Shown: positions 8,219-19,471, numbered from the stretch's first letter. The stretch: DNA of 64,000 nt from Curtobacterium sp. MCLR17_032 (GCF_003234795.2 NZ_CP126268.1:2294001-2358000); one strand, 5' to 3'. Notes: generated by a model from the letters alone, not told the origin. Numbers and translations are program-made.

Positions 8219-8863
8219 GTGTCGCGCCGGTACCCCTCGACCATCGCCGGCCCGGTCGAGCACGAGTTCGTCGTCTCCCGCTCCCGGTTCGTCACGACCG
8301 CACACCCCGCGCAGGACCCGGCAGCCGCCGAGGCAGTGATCGCCGACGTCCGCCGATGGTCCTGGGACGCGCGGCACCACTGCAGCGCGATGGTGACGGG
8401 CATCCTGGGTGACCAGGCGCGCTCCTCCGACGACGGCGAACCCTCCGGCACCGCCGGGGTGCCGATGCTCGAGGTGCTCCGACGCCGCGACCTGACCGAC
8501 GTGGTGGTGGTCGTCAGCCGGTGGTTCGGTGGGGTGAAGCTCGGCGCCGGCGGCCTCGTCCGCGCCTACTCGACCTCCGTGTCCGAGGCGCTGGACCGGG
8601 CGACAGTGGTCCGACGCGCCGCCCGCACCAGGGTGCGCGTCGTGGTGCCGCATGCCGACGCCGGGCGGGTCGACAACGCCCTGCGGGCCTGGGTGGCACG
8701 TCACGACGCCACCTCGGGAGACACCGCGTACGGCGAACAGGCGGTGTTCGAGCTCTGGGTGCCGGCGGACGGGATCGCGGCCCTCGAAGCGGAGCTGGCG
8801 AGCGTGTCGGCAGGCGCGCTCGTGCCGGTGCTCGGGGAGGAGCGGGTCGTCGATCTCGAGTGA
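8219..8863 (+). CDS. YigZ/IMPACT-family protein (UPF0029)
   Basis: A 214-residue cytoplasmic protein. The N-terminal UPF0029 fold carries the family segments EHEFVVSRSRFV (about 12-23), DDGEPSGTAGVPMLEVL (about 73-89) and SRWFGGVKLGAGGLVRAYS (about 99-117). The C-terminal part is the DUF1949-like ferredoxin fold. Relatives include E. coli YigZ and eukaryotic IMPACT; the bacterial role is uncertain, possibly linked to translation. The GTG start is supported by the leaderless -10. It is divergent from the XRE regulator, with 59 bp between starts. Confidence 0.9.
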   Translation: MSRRYPSTIAGPVEHEFVVSRSRFVTTAHPAQDPAAAEAVIADVRRWSWDARHHCSAMVTGILGDQARSSDDGEPSGTAGVPMLEVLRRRDLTDVVVVVSRWFGGVKLGAGGLVRAYSTSVSEALDRATVVRRAARTRVRVVVPHADAGRVDNALRAWVARHDATSGDTAYGEQAVFELWVPADGIAALEAELASVSAGALVPVLGEERVVDLE

Positions 8864-8930
8864 CCCACGAGTCCGAGACCGGGTCAGTATTTCGTGTTCA
8901 TGTGGGGCGTATCACCTGATCATGTCGGCA

Positions 8931-8936
8931 TATCAT
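8931..8936 (+). promoter_or_regulatory. candidate -10 upstream of the surface protein
   Basis: TATCAT lies in an AT-richer island (8885-8940) upstream of the large secreted protein gene. The predicted leader is about 45 nt and ends in GGAG. No convincing -35 is seen. Confidence 0.35.
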
Positions 8937-8988
8937 CGCCGGAGTCATCGACCTGCGATGCCTGAACCGACCAACAGACGGAGTCCTC

Positions 8989-11900
8989 ATGCAACCACGC
9001 GCCATGACGCGTGCTGCTCTCGCGCTGGGTGTCACGCTCGCCGTGACCCTTCCGACCGCAGCCGCAGCCGCAGCGGCCACTTCGACCGCCCCACCGTCGA
9101 TCGCCGCCACCGGGGCGGTCATCGGGTTGGCCCTCGAGATCGCGAAGGACGGCAACGGCCCCTTCACTCCGGAGGACGGTCCGGGTGCCGACACGGGTGC
9201 CACCAACGGCGTCGTCCGCACCCTCGATGCCGTCACCTACCGCGTCACCATGAACTCGACGGGGGGCACGAGCACGAACGAACGGTTCACTCTCACGGCG
9301 CCTGGGGGCACCTCGTGGGCCGGCGTCCCCGGCCCCTGCCGCGGAGTGGGGTCCTCGATCACGGGTGCCGATCTCGTCTGCAACCTCGGCGACGTCGCCG
9401 AGGGACAGGCGGTCGCTGTCCCCGCCGTCCTCGACCTCTCCGGCGACCTCCGGAACGGCGACCGGCTCGACGTCGTGGCGACCGGAACGGCGGATGATGC
9501 CGAGAACGGCGTGATCACTGCAGCCGCACCGCCGGTGACGGTCTCAGCCGCGGCGCGGTACAACCTCAGCAAGAACATCGCCGCCTCACGCCTGAACACG
9601 GAGGTCCTCGGTCCGGACGGCACGACCCGCGGCATCCAGCTGGTCTACCCCATCACCGTCGACTGGGAGCCGGTCGTCCCGGGACAGGGCCTGTTGGGCT
9701 TCGAGCGGAGCGCCGGACCGATGACCTTCACCGACGACCTCTCGGAGATCCTCGGCGATCTCCCCTCAGGAGCCGTGCTCTGGAACGGTGGGCACCCCGT
9801 CTGCGGTGTGAACGAGGTCACCGACTGGCGCTTCGGCAACCTCCCCGGTGGTCGCGGTGGCACGGGGAACAGCGTCACAGACTCCGGCAGGATCGCCTGC
9901 GTGCAGGACGGTGCCGGTCAGCCCGTGTCGGTGACGATCACCGGCACCGACACCGACCCGACCCACCTCCCCACGGCAGGACTGACCGGGTCGCTGACGC
10001 AGCCGAACCGCGCCTACTTCGTCTCCGGCTACCTGTCCGTCTGGATGCCCATGCCGCCGACCGGCACGAGCGTGGACTCGGTGAACACCTACTCGCCGCT
10101 GCAGACCACCTCGATCAGCGGAGCCACGAACTTCCCGGGAGCATCCGAGCCGGCCGCCGACAACCGCGCAACTCGCAACATCGTCGAGTTCGGGGCCGGC
10201 AACGGGTACAAGCACCTCTACCGAGTGGACGAGGGCGCCAAGATATCGTTCGGCTCGGCGCGGCAGGGTGATCCGTGGGTGACGCCCGGCACGAGGCTCC
10301 GCAGCGACGTCGGCGCGTCGAACCCCGGCCTCCGGCCCTACCAGGGCGTGGTGCTCTGCGACACCTACGACCGTGCGACCCAGCGACTCACACGGCTCGG
10401 TGCCCAACGGATCGCGGCGTGGAGCACGGGACTCACCGGCGGGACCGTCCAGTACGCCGCCTACGACATGGCCAGCCCAGTCGAAGGCCAGCGGCAGGCG
10501 ACGTGCGACGACAGCGCCGGCCCCTGGTACGACCAGCCCGAGGACGTCCCGGGCGGCATCGACGCGGTGGGAGCGATCCGTGCCACCGGCGACCTCGCGG
10601 GCGGGAGGACCGCAGCCCTGTACTCCTTCGTCGAGACGAAGGACGTCGCCGACGGCACCCGGGCTCGTGACTTCGGCCACCTGCGGTTCGGCACGGACGA
10701 GCCCTGGTTCCACGACGTCACCTCCGACCCTGGACTCGCTGCCGGCGGGCTCTCGGACAGCGTCCTCGTCACCGAGAACCTCGCACGGGTCACGAAGAAG
10801 GTCGTCGATGCCGGGTACGACGCCGCAGACACCCCGGACACGACCAGTTTCACCGTCGCGGGCAACACCCTCGACTACGCCCTCTACCCGTCCCTGACGA
10901 ACGGCAACACGACCGGCAAGCCGTCCGACCTCACCGTCCGGGACGTCCTGCCGCCGCACGTCAGCTACGTCGCCGGCAGTGGATCGCTCGCTCCGGAGAC
11001 GGACACGATCACGGACGCCGACGGCCAGCAGCGTCAGCGTCTGAGCTGGACCCTCCACGACGTCACCCCCAACACCGAGGTGGCCCCGATCACCTACACC
11101 GCCGAAGTGTCGAAGACCGCGCCCGCGGCAGCCGTCGTCAACGAGGTCGTCGTCGCCTCGCCGAGCGACCGTTCGGACGAGCGGTACCGCGGGGCTGAGC
11201 GCGCCGTGCAGATCGTCGCCACCGGCGGAGTGGGGGTCCAGGAGACCGCCGTCGAACCGGTCATCGTCACGGGCGACCACCTCGAGTGGCAGCTCGACTA
11301 CACGAACACGGACGCCAGTCCGATCCAGGACGCCGACCTGATCGACGTCCTGCCGTTCGACCGGGACGCCCTGAACTCGTCCTTCAACGGCTCCGTCCGC
11401 CTCGCCGCAGCGGTCGTACCCGAGGCAGCGGCCGACGAGTCCGTCATGTACACCGCGGCACCGGCGGGCGACGTGGACCTCGACGGGACGCACCCGTCGA
11501 ACCAGCCCGGCGGGTCGACCACCTGGTGCGCCGAGGTGGACTTCGGTACCGCAGGGTGTCCGGACTCCCTCGCCGACGTGACGGCCTTCCGCCTCCTCCG
11601 CGGTGCCCCCGTCGCCGTCGGCCAGACAGTCACCCACCGGATCACCGTGCAGACCGAGGGGCAGCACGACGGCGACCGGTACACGAACCGGTTCGGCCTG
11701 CGCGCCTCGAACCTGTCGCTGGGCGTGCTGTCGAACCCGGCGAGCATCCGCATCGTCGCCGGCGCCCTGGGCGACCACGTGTGGAGTGACGAGGACGGCA
11801 ACGGCATCCAGGACCCTGGCGAGCCGGGCATCGCGGGTGTCGACGTCCGCCTGACCGGGACGGACGACCACGGCGGAACCGTGGATCGTGCCACCGTGAC

Positions 11901-12417
11901 CGACGGCGCCGGCGACTACCGCTTCGGAGCGCTCCGGCCCGGCGAGTACAAGGTCGTCTTCCGCGCCCCCGAGGGCCGCTCGTTCACCCGTGCGCTGGTG
12001 GGGACGGACCGGACGGTGGACTCCGACGCGGGTCCGGACGGCCGGACTGCGGAGACCACGGTCGCACGGGTCACGGACGCTGACGACGAGTTGGTCGGCG
12101 TGCAGCGGATCGACACGATCGACGCCGGGATCCTGCCCGGGAACGACGTCGTCGATCCGCCCGGCACCGTCGATCCGGGCTTCGGCGTCGTCCCGGTCGA
12201 ACCAGACCTCCCCGGCGACTCCGGGGAGTCCGGCGACGCCACCGCCTCCCCCACGCCAGCCCCGGCGTCCGGGGACAGCAGCGCCGGCGCGACGAGAACG
12301 GCGGGCGCGCTCGCGTTCACCGGGAGCACGGGCCTGCTGGCCGCCAGCACGGCGGCACTGCTCCTGACGGCCGCGGGCGGGGTCCTCGTCGGGCTCCGAC
12401 GGGTGCGGCGGCACTGA
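8989..12417 (+). CDS. LAxTG-anchored DUF11/SdrD-B-type surface protein
   Basis: A 1142-residue secreted protein. It has a Sec signal peptide (about residues 1-32: basic MTRA, a hydrophobic core, Ala-rich cleavage region), then a long Asp/Thr/Gly-rich ectodomain with DUF11-like beta domains (about 600-720 and 750-915). An SdrD-B/CnaB-like domain follows (about 925-1045, GDHVWSDEDGNGIQDPGEPG), then a Pro/Ser/Thr-rich linker. The sorting signal is LAFTG at 1108-1112, followed by a hydrophobic helix and a basic tail (LRRVRRH). Class E sortases of actinobacteria prefer LAxTG, so wall anchoring by SrtE is likely, though no sortase is in this window. GGAG lies 5 nt before the ATG. It is probably an adhesin or stalk protein; ligand unknown. 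Confidence 0.85.
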   Translation: MQPRAMTRAALALGVTLAVTLPTAAAAAAATSTAPPSIAATGAVIGLALEIAKDGNGPFTPEDGPGADTGATNGVVRTLDAVTYRVTMNSTGGTSTNERFTLTAPGGTSWAGVPGPCRGVGSSITGADLVCNLGDVAEGQAVAVPAVLDLSGDLRNGDRLDVVATGTADDAENGVITAAAPPVTVSAAARYNLSKNIAASRLNTEVLGPDGTTRGIQLVYPITVDWEPVVPGQGLLGFERSAGPMTFTDDLSEILGDLPSGAVLWNGGHPVCGVNEVTDWRFGNLPGGRGGTGNSVTDSGRIACVQDGAGQPVSVTITGTDTDPTHLPTAGLTGSLTQPNRAYFVSGYLSVWMPMPPTGTSVDSVNTYSPLQTTSISGATNFPGASEPAADNRATRNIVEFGAGNGYKHLYRVDEGAKISFGSARQGDPWVTPGTRLRSDVGASNPGLRPYQGVVLCDTYDRATQRLTRLGAQRIAAWSTGLTGGTVQYAAYDMASPVEGQRQATCDDSAGPWYDQPEDVPGGIDAVGAIRATGDLAGGRTAALYSFVETKDVADGTRARDFGHLRFGTDEPWFHDVTSDPGLAAGGLSDSVLVTENLARVTKKVVDAGYDAADTPDTTSFTVAGNTLDYALYPSLTNGNTTGKPSDLTVRDVLPPHVSYVAGSGSLAPETDTITDADGQQRQRLSWTLHDVTPNTEVAPITYTAEVSKTAPAAAVVNEVVVASPSDRSDERYRGAERAVQIVATGGVGVQETAVEPVIVTGDHLEWQLDYTNTDASPIQDADLIDVLPFDRDALNSSFNGSVRLAAAVVPEAAADESVMYTAAPAGDVDLDGTHPSNQPGGSTTWCAEVDFGTAGCPDSLADVTAFRLLRGAPVAVGQTVTHRITVQTEGQHDGDRYTNRFGLRASNLSLGVLSNPASIRIVAGALGDHVWSDEDGNGIQDPGEPGIAGVDVRLTGTDDHGGTVDRATVTDGAGDYRFGALRPGEYKVVFRAPEGRSFTRALVGTDRTVDSDAGPDGRTAETTVARVTDADDELVGVQRIDTIDAGILPGNDVVDPPGTVDPGFGVVPVEPDLPGDSGESGDATASPTPAPASGDSSAGATRTAGALAFTGSTGLLAASTAALLLTAAGGVLVGLRRVRRH

Positions 12418-12422
12418 CCCCC

Positions 12423-12459
12423 GGCAGGCGGGTGCTCCGGTCCGGAGCACCCGCCTGCC
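12423..12459. terminator. strong hairpin after the surface protein gene
   Basis: The 18-nt arm 12423-12440 is the exact reverse complement of 12442-12459 around a single T, starting 6 nt after the stop codon. It is one of the strongest terminator-like hairpins in the window. Confidence 0.8.
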
Positions 12460-12558
12460 GTGTTGCACAGGTACGCCGGCCAGCACGTTGGGGGCCGTCC
12501 GCGCCTCGGGCGTGGCGCGGACCAGTCGGTGCTCCAGCGGCGATCGACCTGCAACGCA

Positions 12559-12589
12559 GAAGACCCCGACCGGATCGGTCGGGGTCTTC
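12559..12589 (-). terminator. terminator of tRNA-Lys
   Basis: A 14-bp perfect stem (GAAGACCCCGACCG and its complement) with a 3-nt loop, 3 nt downstream of the CCA end of the minus-strand tRNA. Read on the minus strand it is followed by TGCGTTG. Confidence 0.75.
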
Positions 12590-12592
12590 GTG

Positions 12593-12668
<76 letters not shown>

Positions 12669-12779
12669 GAGTGTTGAGTTGTCTGGCCGCTTGGGCGTGC
12701 GCCCCGCGACGGGAATCAACAATAGCATGACTTCTGCGCGCCCCTGACCACTCGGGGCGCCCAACGAACAGGAGCCCCC

Positions 12780-13250
12780 TTGAGCGACCGTCTCGCCGCC
12801 GGCGACACCGCACCCGACTTCACCCTCCCCGACCAGGACGGCACCGAGCACGCGCTCGCCGACCTCCGGGGGCGGAAGGTCATCGTGTACTTCTACCCCG
12901 CCGCGTCCACCCCGGGGTGCACGACCGAGGCGTGTGACTTCCGCGACAACATGTCGTCCCTGCAGGCCGCCGGGTACGAGGTCCTCGGCGTCTCCAAGGA
13001 CGACCTGCCGGCCCTGCAGCGGTTCCACCACGAGCAGGCCCTGAGCTTCCCGCTGCTCAGCGACCCGGACCTCGCCGTGCACCGGGCGTACGGCGCCTGG
13101 GGAGAGAAGAACAACTACGGCAAGATCGTCACCGGCACGATCCGGTCGACGGTCGTCGTGGACGAGGACGGCTCGGTCCAGCTGCCGCTCTACAACGTGA
13201 AGGCCACCGGCCACGTCGCGAGCCTGCGGAAGAAGCTCGGGCTGGTCTGA
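12780..13250 (+). CDS. bcp: Bcp/PrxQ-type peroxiredoxin (thiol peroxidase)
   Basis: A 156-residue AhpC/TSA-fold protein. The peroxidatic cysteine is C47 in STPGCTTEACDF, with the second cysteine C52 five residues on, the atypical 2-Cys pattern of BCP/PrxQ. It reduces H2O2 and organic hydroperoxides in the cytoplasm using thioredoxin. The start is a rare TTG (12780), supported by AGGAG 6 nt upstream and by the normal family N-terminus (DRLAAGDTAPDFTLPDQDG). A TAGCAT -10-like hexamer (12723-12728) and a small GCGCCCC hairpin (12738-12760) lie in its leader. It converges on a small membrane-protein gene. Confidence 0.93.
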   Translation: MSDRLAAGDTAPDFTLPDQDGTEHALADLRGRKVIVYFYPAASTPGCTTEACDFRDNMSSLQAAGYEVLGVSKDDLPALQRFHHEQALSFPLLSDPDLAVHRAYGAWGEKNNYGKIVTGTIRSTVVVDEDGSVQLPLYNVKATGHVASLRKKLGLV

Positions 13251-13296
13251 CGGCCTCCCGCCGCCGTCCTCGTGCGGCGCTGCTGCGGCAGTTCCC

Positions 13297-13716
13297 TCAG
13301 TCGCGTCGTGCGAGGACCGCGGTCACCGACTTCGAGAGCACCAGGGTGATCGCGAGCAGCGCGGGGATGAGCAGCGCCCAGCCGACGGCCGGGACGCGGA
13401 ACACGCCCTGGAACGCACCGATCGCGAGCGCCCCCTGCAGGACCTGCCAGACGACGACCCCACTCCGCACCCACGCCCGACCGCGACGCAGGCCGACGAC
13501 CATGGCGCCGAGCCAGAGGGTCGCGAGGACGGCCAGCACGAGCAGTGCGACCGCTGAGGCCACGCTCGCCGCGGGGGCCGTGAGGAGCTCGACGAGCAGG
13601 AAGACGGTCACCGCTGCCATCGCCAGGAACTCGAGTCCGACGACGACGACGAGCACGAGGAGCGCAGCAGGCCGCCCCCGGGGGACGACCTGGTCGTCCG
13701 GGATGGTGTCAGGCAC
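13297..13716 (-). CDS. hypothetical four-helix membrane protein
   Basis: A 139-residue protein with four predicted membrane helices (about 18-42, 48-74, 84-104 and 110-133). Short basic loops (RRGRAWVRSG) and a charged N-terminus face the cytoplasm. I recognise no enzymatic motif; it resembles the many small DUF-type integral membrane proteins of Microbacteriaceae. The GTG at 13716 has GGAGG about 7 nt upstream. Its promoter would overlap the palindrome at 13750-13763. Function unknown. Confidence 0.65.
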   Translation of the reverse strand: MPDTIPDDQVVPRGRPAALLVLVVVVGLEFLAMAAVTVFLLVELLTAPAASVASAVALLVLAVLATLWLGAMVVGLRRGRAWVRSGVVVWQVLQGALAIGAFQGVFRVPAVGWALLIPALLAITLVLSKSVTAVLARRD

Positions 13717-13740
13717 AGCGATCCTCCAGCAGTGAAACCC

Positions 13741-13769
13741 TTGATTTGGCCATACCAGTATGGAACGAT
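13741..13769. promoter_or_regulatory. palindrome inside a -35/-10 spacer
   Basis: A perfect inverted repeat CCATACCAGTATGG (13750-13763) fills the 17-nt spacer between TTGATT (13741-13746) and AACGAT (13764-13769) on the plus strand. On the minus strand CATACT (13762-13757) could be a -10 for the membrane protein gene. This is the arrangement of an operator controlling one or both divergent genes. The remainder of 13717-13981 holds no gene. Confidence 0.5.
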
Positions 13770-13897
13770 GTTCGAGGTCGTTTGGACGGCACGATGTGGT
13801 GTGCGTCTCCCGTGGTTCGACGCTCCTCCCCCGAGCGTTCTGCGGGCGTCGAACTCTCCCCGAGCGGGCTCCTCCCCACAGGAAGCCTCCCGTACAT

Positions 13898-13911
13898 CAC
13901 ATGAGCATGTG
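13898..13911. promoter_or_regulatory. inverted repeat upstream of whiB1
   Basis: CACATG-AG-CATGTG, 70 bp upstream of the whiB1 start codon. M. tuberculosis whiB1 is controlled by the cAMP receptor protein. This site is only loosely CRP-like (consensus TGTGA-N6-TCACA), so the regulator is open. Confidence 0.4.
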
Positions 13912-13981
13912 CAGAGTCCCGATCCCCCGAGTCACGGCCCCGGCCTGCCGTTCGAGCATCTAACGCAAGGAGCACCACCAC

Positions 13982-14230
13982 ATGGATTGGCGTGACCAGG
14001 CAGCCTGCCTCACCGCGGACCCCGAGCTCTTCTTCCCCGTCGGGAACACCGGCCCGGCCGTCGACCAGATCGAGAAGGCCAAGTCGGTCTGTGCTCGATG
14101 CACCGTGACCGAGATGTGCCTCCAGTACGCACTCGAGAACAACCAGGACTCCGGCGTCTGGGGTGGCCTCAGCGAGGACGAGCGTCGCGCGCTCAAGCGC
14201 CGCGCTGCCCGCGCCCGCCGCGCCTCCTGA
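13982..14230 (+). CDS. whiB1: WhiB1-type iron-sulfur transcription factor
   Basis: An 82-residue Wbl protein. The four [4Fe-4S] cysteines are C9, C37, C40 and C46 (C-x2-C-x5-C), followed by the GVWGGLSEDERRALKRR turn and basic DNA-binding tail. The N-terminus (MDWRDQAACLTADPELFFPVGN) and tail closely match mycobacterial WhiB1, an essential NO-sensitive regulator that binds the primary sigma factor. The ATG has AAGGAG 9 nt upstream. It has a 265-bp upstream region with two palindromes, so regulation may be complex. It converges on pdtaS, the same arrangement as Rv3219/Rv3220c in M. tuberculosis. Confidence 0.95.
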   Translation: MDWRDQAACLTADPELFFPVGNTGPAVDQIEKAKSVCARCTVTEMCLQYALENNQDSGVWGGLSEDERRALKRRAARARRAS

Positions 14231-14254
14231 CACCGCAGGGCCACAAGACCGTCT

Positions 14255-14289
14255 GACGCCCGCCGTGCCCCTCAAGGCCGGCGGGCGTC
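14255..14289. terminator. hairpin between whiB1 and pdtaS
   Basis: An 11-bp perfect stem (GACGCCCGCCG / CGGCGGGCGTC) with a 13-nt loop, 24 nt after the whiB1 stop and 33 nt from the pdtaS stop. It can serve both convergent genes. Confidence 0.75.
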
Positions 14290-14322
14290 GTCGCGCCCGG
14301 CGCCGAGGTGCCATCAGGGTCG

Positions 14323-15828
14323 CTACGCAGCCGTCCCGGCGGTGAGCCAGCGGAACGGGATCGAGATCGTGACCTCGGTACCGCTGCCCGTGAGCGTGTG
14401 CCAGTCGATGGTGCCGCCCAGCTCGCCCTGGATGAGGGTGCGGACGATCTGGGTACCGAGACCCGAGCCGACCTTGCCCTCGGGCAGGCCCACACCGTTG
14501 TCGCGCACCTGGATCTCGAGGTGGTCGTCGTGACGGTTCGCGACGATCTCAACCTCGCCGTCGCGTCCGTCGAGCCCGTGCTCCACGGCGTTCGTGACGA
14601 GTTCGGTGAGCCCGAGGGCGAGCGGGGTGGCCGCCTCGGACGGCAGGACGCCGAACTCCCCCGTCTTCTTCGGGTGGACCGTCGTGTTGTGCGACGCGGC
14701 GACCTCGGTCACGAGCTTGAGGACGGAGTCGAACACCTCGTCGAAGTCGACCGTCTGGCTGAGGCCCGTGGACAGGGTGTCGTGCACGACGGCGATCGCG
14801 GCGACACGGCGCATCGCGTTCTGCAGGGACGTCCGAGCCTCGTCCGAGTGCGTCCGGCGGGCCTGGATGCGGAGCAGGGACGCGACGGTCTGCAGGTTGT
14901 TCTTGACGCGGTGGTGGATCTCACGGATCGTCGCGTCCTTCGTGATCAGCTCGCGCTCCTGGTGACGCATCTCGGTGACGTCGCGGCAGAGCACGACCGC
15001 CCCGATCCGCTCACCGTGGTCACGCAGCGGGATCGACCGGAGCGTCACGGTGACGCCCTTCGCCTCGATGTCGGCACGCCAGGGAGCGCGCCCGGTCACG
15101 ACGAGCGGCAGGGACTCGTCGACGTCCAGCTGCGCACCGAGGAGCTCGGTCGTCACCTCGGCCAGGGACTTGCGCTCGAGTTCGCCGTCGAAGCCCATCC
15201 GGTTGAAGGCGCTGAGGCCGTTCGGGCTGGCGAACGTGACGACGCCGTCGGTGTCCAGTCGGAGCAGACCGTCGCTGGCCCGCGGCGCCCCACGACGGGG
15301 ACCGGCCGGGGCGCCGAGGTCCGGGAAGTCGCCGGTCGCGATCATCCCGAACAGGTCGTTCGCGCTGGCGGTGAAGTTGAGTTCCTGACGGCTCGGCGTG
15401 CGCGACTCGTCCTGGTTGGAGTGCCGCGTCACGACGGCGATCGGCCGGTCGGTGGTCTGTGCGCTCTTGGCGGTGAGCCGGCGGAGGACCGGGATCGCGC
15501 GGACCCGCGTCGGGGTGTCCTCGTACCAGTCCGGCTCGGCCGAGTCCACGACCCGGCTGCCCGTGAAGCTCTGGGTGACCTGGTCACGCCACTCCTCGCG
15601 GATCTCCTGTCCGACGATGTCGCGGTAGAACAGCGTCGCCGCGGACGACGGACGAGCGTGGGCGACGGCGACGAAGGTCGAGTCGTCGCGGGTCGGCACC
15701 CACAGCACCATGTCGGCGAAGGACAGGTCGGCGAGCAACTGCCAGTCACCGACGAGCAGGTGCAGCCACTCGACGTCGGCTTCGGAGGAACGGCCTTGTG
15801 CGAGGACGAGGTCACTGAGGGTCGACAC
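14323..15828 (-). CDS. pdtaS: PdtaS-like sensor histidine kinase (HisKA_2)
   Basis: A 501-residue cytoplasmic histidine kinase without membrane helices. An N-terminal GAF-like domain (about 1-150) and a PAS domain (about 180-290) precede the HisKA_2 box IREIHHRVKNNLQTVASLL (phospho-acceptor H305/H306) and a HATPase domain with ELVTNAVEHG (N box) and DNGVGLPEG (G box). PdtaS phosphorylates the RNA-binding antiterminator PdtaR and, in mycobacteria, responds to metals and NO-type stress; pdtaR is not in this window. The GTG at 15828 is supported by the TAGACT 6 nt upstream. Position next to whiB1 and close to secA is the conserved actinobacterial arrangement. Confidence 0.93.
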   Translation of the reverse strand: MSTLSDLVLAQGRSSEADVEWLHLLVGDWQLLADLSFADMVLWVPTRDDSTFVAVAHARPSSAATLFYRDIVGQEIREEWRDQVTQSFTGSRVVDSAEPDWYEDTPTRVRAIPVLRRLTAKSAQTTDRPIAVVTRHSNQDESRTPSRQELNFTASANDLFGMIATGDFPDLGAPAGPRRGAPRASDGLLRLDTDGVVTFASPNGLSAFNRMGFDGELERKSLAEVTTELLGAQLDVDESLPLVVTGRAPWRADIEAKGVTVTLRSIPLRDHGERIGAVVLCRDVTEMRHQERELITKDATIREIHHRVKNNLQTVASLLRIQARRTHSDEARTSLQNAMRRVAAIAVVHDTLSTGLSQTVDFDEVFDSVLKLVTEVAASHNTTVHPKKTGEFGVLPSEAATPLALGLTELVTNAVEHGLDGRDGEVEIVANRHDDHLEIQVRDNGVGLPEGKVGSGLGTQIVRTLIQGELGGTIDWHTLTGSGTEVTISIPFRWLTAGTAA

Positions 15829-15834
15829 CCGACC

Positions 15835-15840
15835 AGTCTA
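15835..15840 (-). promoter_or_regulatory. -10 element of leaderless pdtaS
   Basis: TAGACT (15840 to 15835) ends 6 nt before GTG 15828 and no RBS is present. Confidence 0.6.
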
Positions 15841-15935
15841 GGTGTGGCTCCCGAAGCCGACCACGCGCCGCTGTGGACGAGAACGGTCTGTCCACAGGTC
15901 GGTCCGATCGACCGTATGTGATGTTCCACGAACCC

Positions 15936-15941
15936 TACGCT
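15936..15941 (+). promoter_or_regulatory. -10 element of a leaderless transcript
   Basis: TACGCT ends 7 nt before ATG 15949. Confidence 0.6.
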
Positions 15942-15948
15942 CGGCCTG

Positions 15949-16446
15949 ATGAAAGGGGCCGGAGTGGCGGAGAACGCACGACGGATCGAAGACGAGCCGG
16001 ACACGCACGGAACGGACGCGGGGCTGGAAGGCCGCCACGACGACCACGTGGAGCACGAGGGACACGATGAACAGCACGAGAAGGGACCGCCGGCACCGGC
16101 GGCGGAACTGCCCGACCCCGGCGAGACAGCACGGTCGCTGGCGCTCTGCGTGGCGGAGATCCTGACCGGGGCGCGCGAGGTCGAGACGATCTCGCGCTGG
16201 ATCACCGAGGAGGTCCAACGACACCTGCAACACCGCGCCGCACTGGCGGCCCGCGCACGCTCCGCCGCCCGTCGGCGCCGACACCGCCCGGTGATCCGGG
16301 TCGGTAGCGTCGTCGTCAGCGTGCCGCGTGACGGTGTCGCCGAGGCCGCCGTCGTGGTGCACACGCGCAGCCACGCCCGCGCGGTCGCCATCCGGCTCGA
16401 GGAACGTAAGGGACGGTGGCGGGCCACGGCGGTCGGCGTGCTCTGA
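15949..16446 (+). CDS. Rv3235-family protein
   Basis: A 165-residue protein. A disordered, His/Asp/Glu-rich N-terminal half (residues 1-60, e.g. EGRHDDHVEHEGHDEQHEKG) precedes a conserved C-terminal domain: a helix (ARSLALCVAEILTGAREVETISRWITEEV), a very basic stretch (RARSAARRRRHRP) and a beta region with RVGSVVVSV and VRLEERKGRWRA-like strands. This matches the actinobacterial Rv3235 family, found near secA in many genomes; its function is unknown. The ATG is supported by the leaderless -10; a GTG five codons on is an alternative. It converges on secA across a repeat palindrome. Confidence 0.8.
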   Translation: MKGAGVAENARRIEDEPDTHGTDAGLEGRHDDHVEHEGHDEQHEKGPPAPAAELPDPGETARSLALCVAEILTGAREVETISRWITEEVQRHLQHRAALAARARSAARRRRHRPVIRVGSVVVSVPRDGVAEAAVVVHTRSHARAVAIRLEERKGRWRATAVGVL

Positions 16447-16459
16447 CGGTCACGGCGAC

Positions 16460-16478
16460 CGGTGGTCGGGTACCACCG
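16460..16478. terminator. hairpin after the Rv3235-like gene
   Basis: A 7-bp stem (CGGTGGT / ACCACCG) with a 5-nt loop just before palindrome copy 3, mirroring the double-hairpin layout at 2468-2536. Confidence 0.55.
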
Positions 16479-16481
16479 ACG

Positions 16482-16521
16482 GACGGGAGGCCCGGTACCA
16501 GCTGGTACCGGGCCTCCCGTC
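16482..16521. repeat. 40-bp perfect palindrome, repeat family copy 3 (bidirectional terminator)
   Basis: Identical over 40 bp to the core of 2495-2536: GACGGGAGGCCCG outer arm, GTACCAG inner arm, no loop. It lies 16 nt before the secA stop codon and between two convergent genes. Confidence 0.8.
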
Positions 16522-16537
16522 ACGATGGGGCTGTGTG

Positions 16538-19321
<2,784 letters not shown>

Positions 19322-19374
19322 GTGAGCTCCTTACGAAGTCGTCGTGCGCGGTCGACGCGCTCGATCAGCCAGTC

Positions 19375-19380
19375 ATGCTA
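19375..19380 (-). promoter_or_regulatory. candidate secA -10
   Basis: TAGCAT (19380 to 19375) gives a leader of about 47 nt with AAGGAG before the GTG start. It lies between secA and the hpf terminator, supporting separate transcription. Confidence 0.45.
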
Positions 19381-19414
19381 GCAACCCGCCGGGGTCCGGC
19401 GCTGGGAGCAGCGC

Positions 19415-19450
19415 GAGTGCGCACGACCCCGGACGGGACCGTGCGCACTC
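19415..19450 (-). terminator. terminator of hpf
   Basis: An 11-bp perfect stem (GAGTGCGCACG / CGTGCGCACTC) with a 14-nt loop, 22 nt beyond the hpf stop on the minus strand. Confidence 0.7.
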
Positions 19451-19471
19451 GGAGGTGGTGCGTCGCGTCGA

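Noticed and set aside
8989..12417. Pilus operon around the LAFTG protein
   Set aside because: No sortase, second pilin or signal peptidase is adjacent. Neighbours are YigZ-like and tRNA-Lys.
13251..13296. Terminator between bcp and the four-helix protein
   Set aside because: Only a 5-bp CGCCG/CGGCG stem can be drawn; too weak to call.
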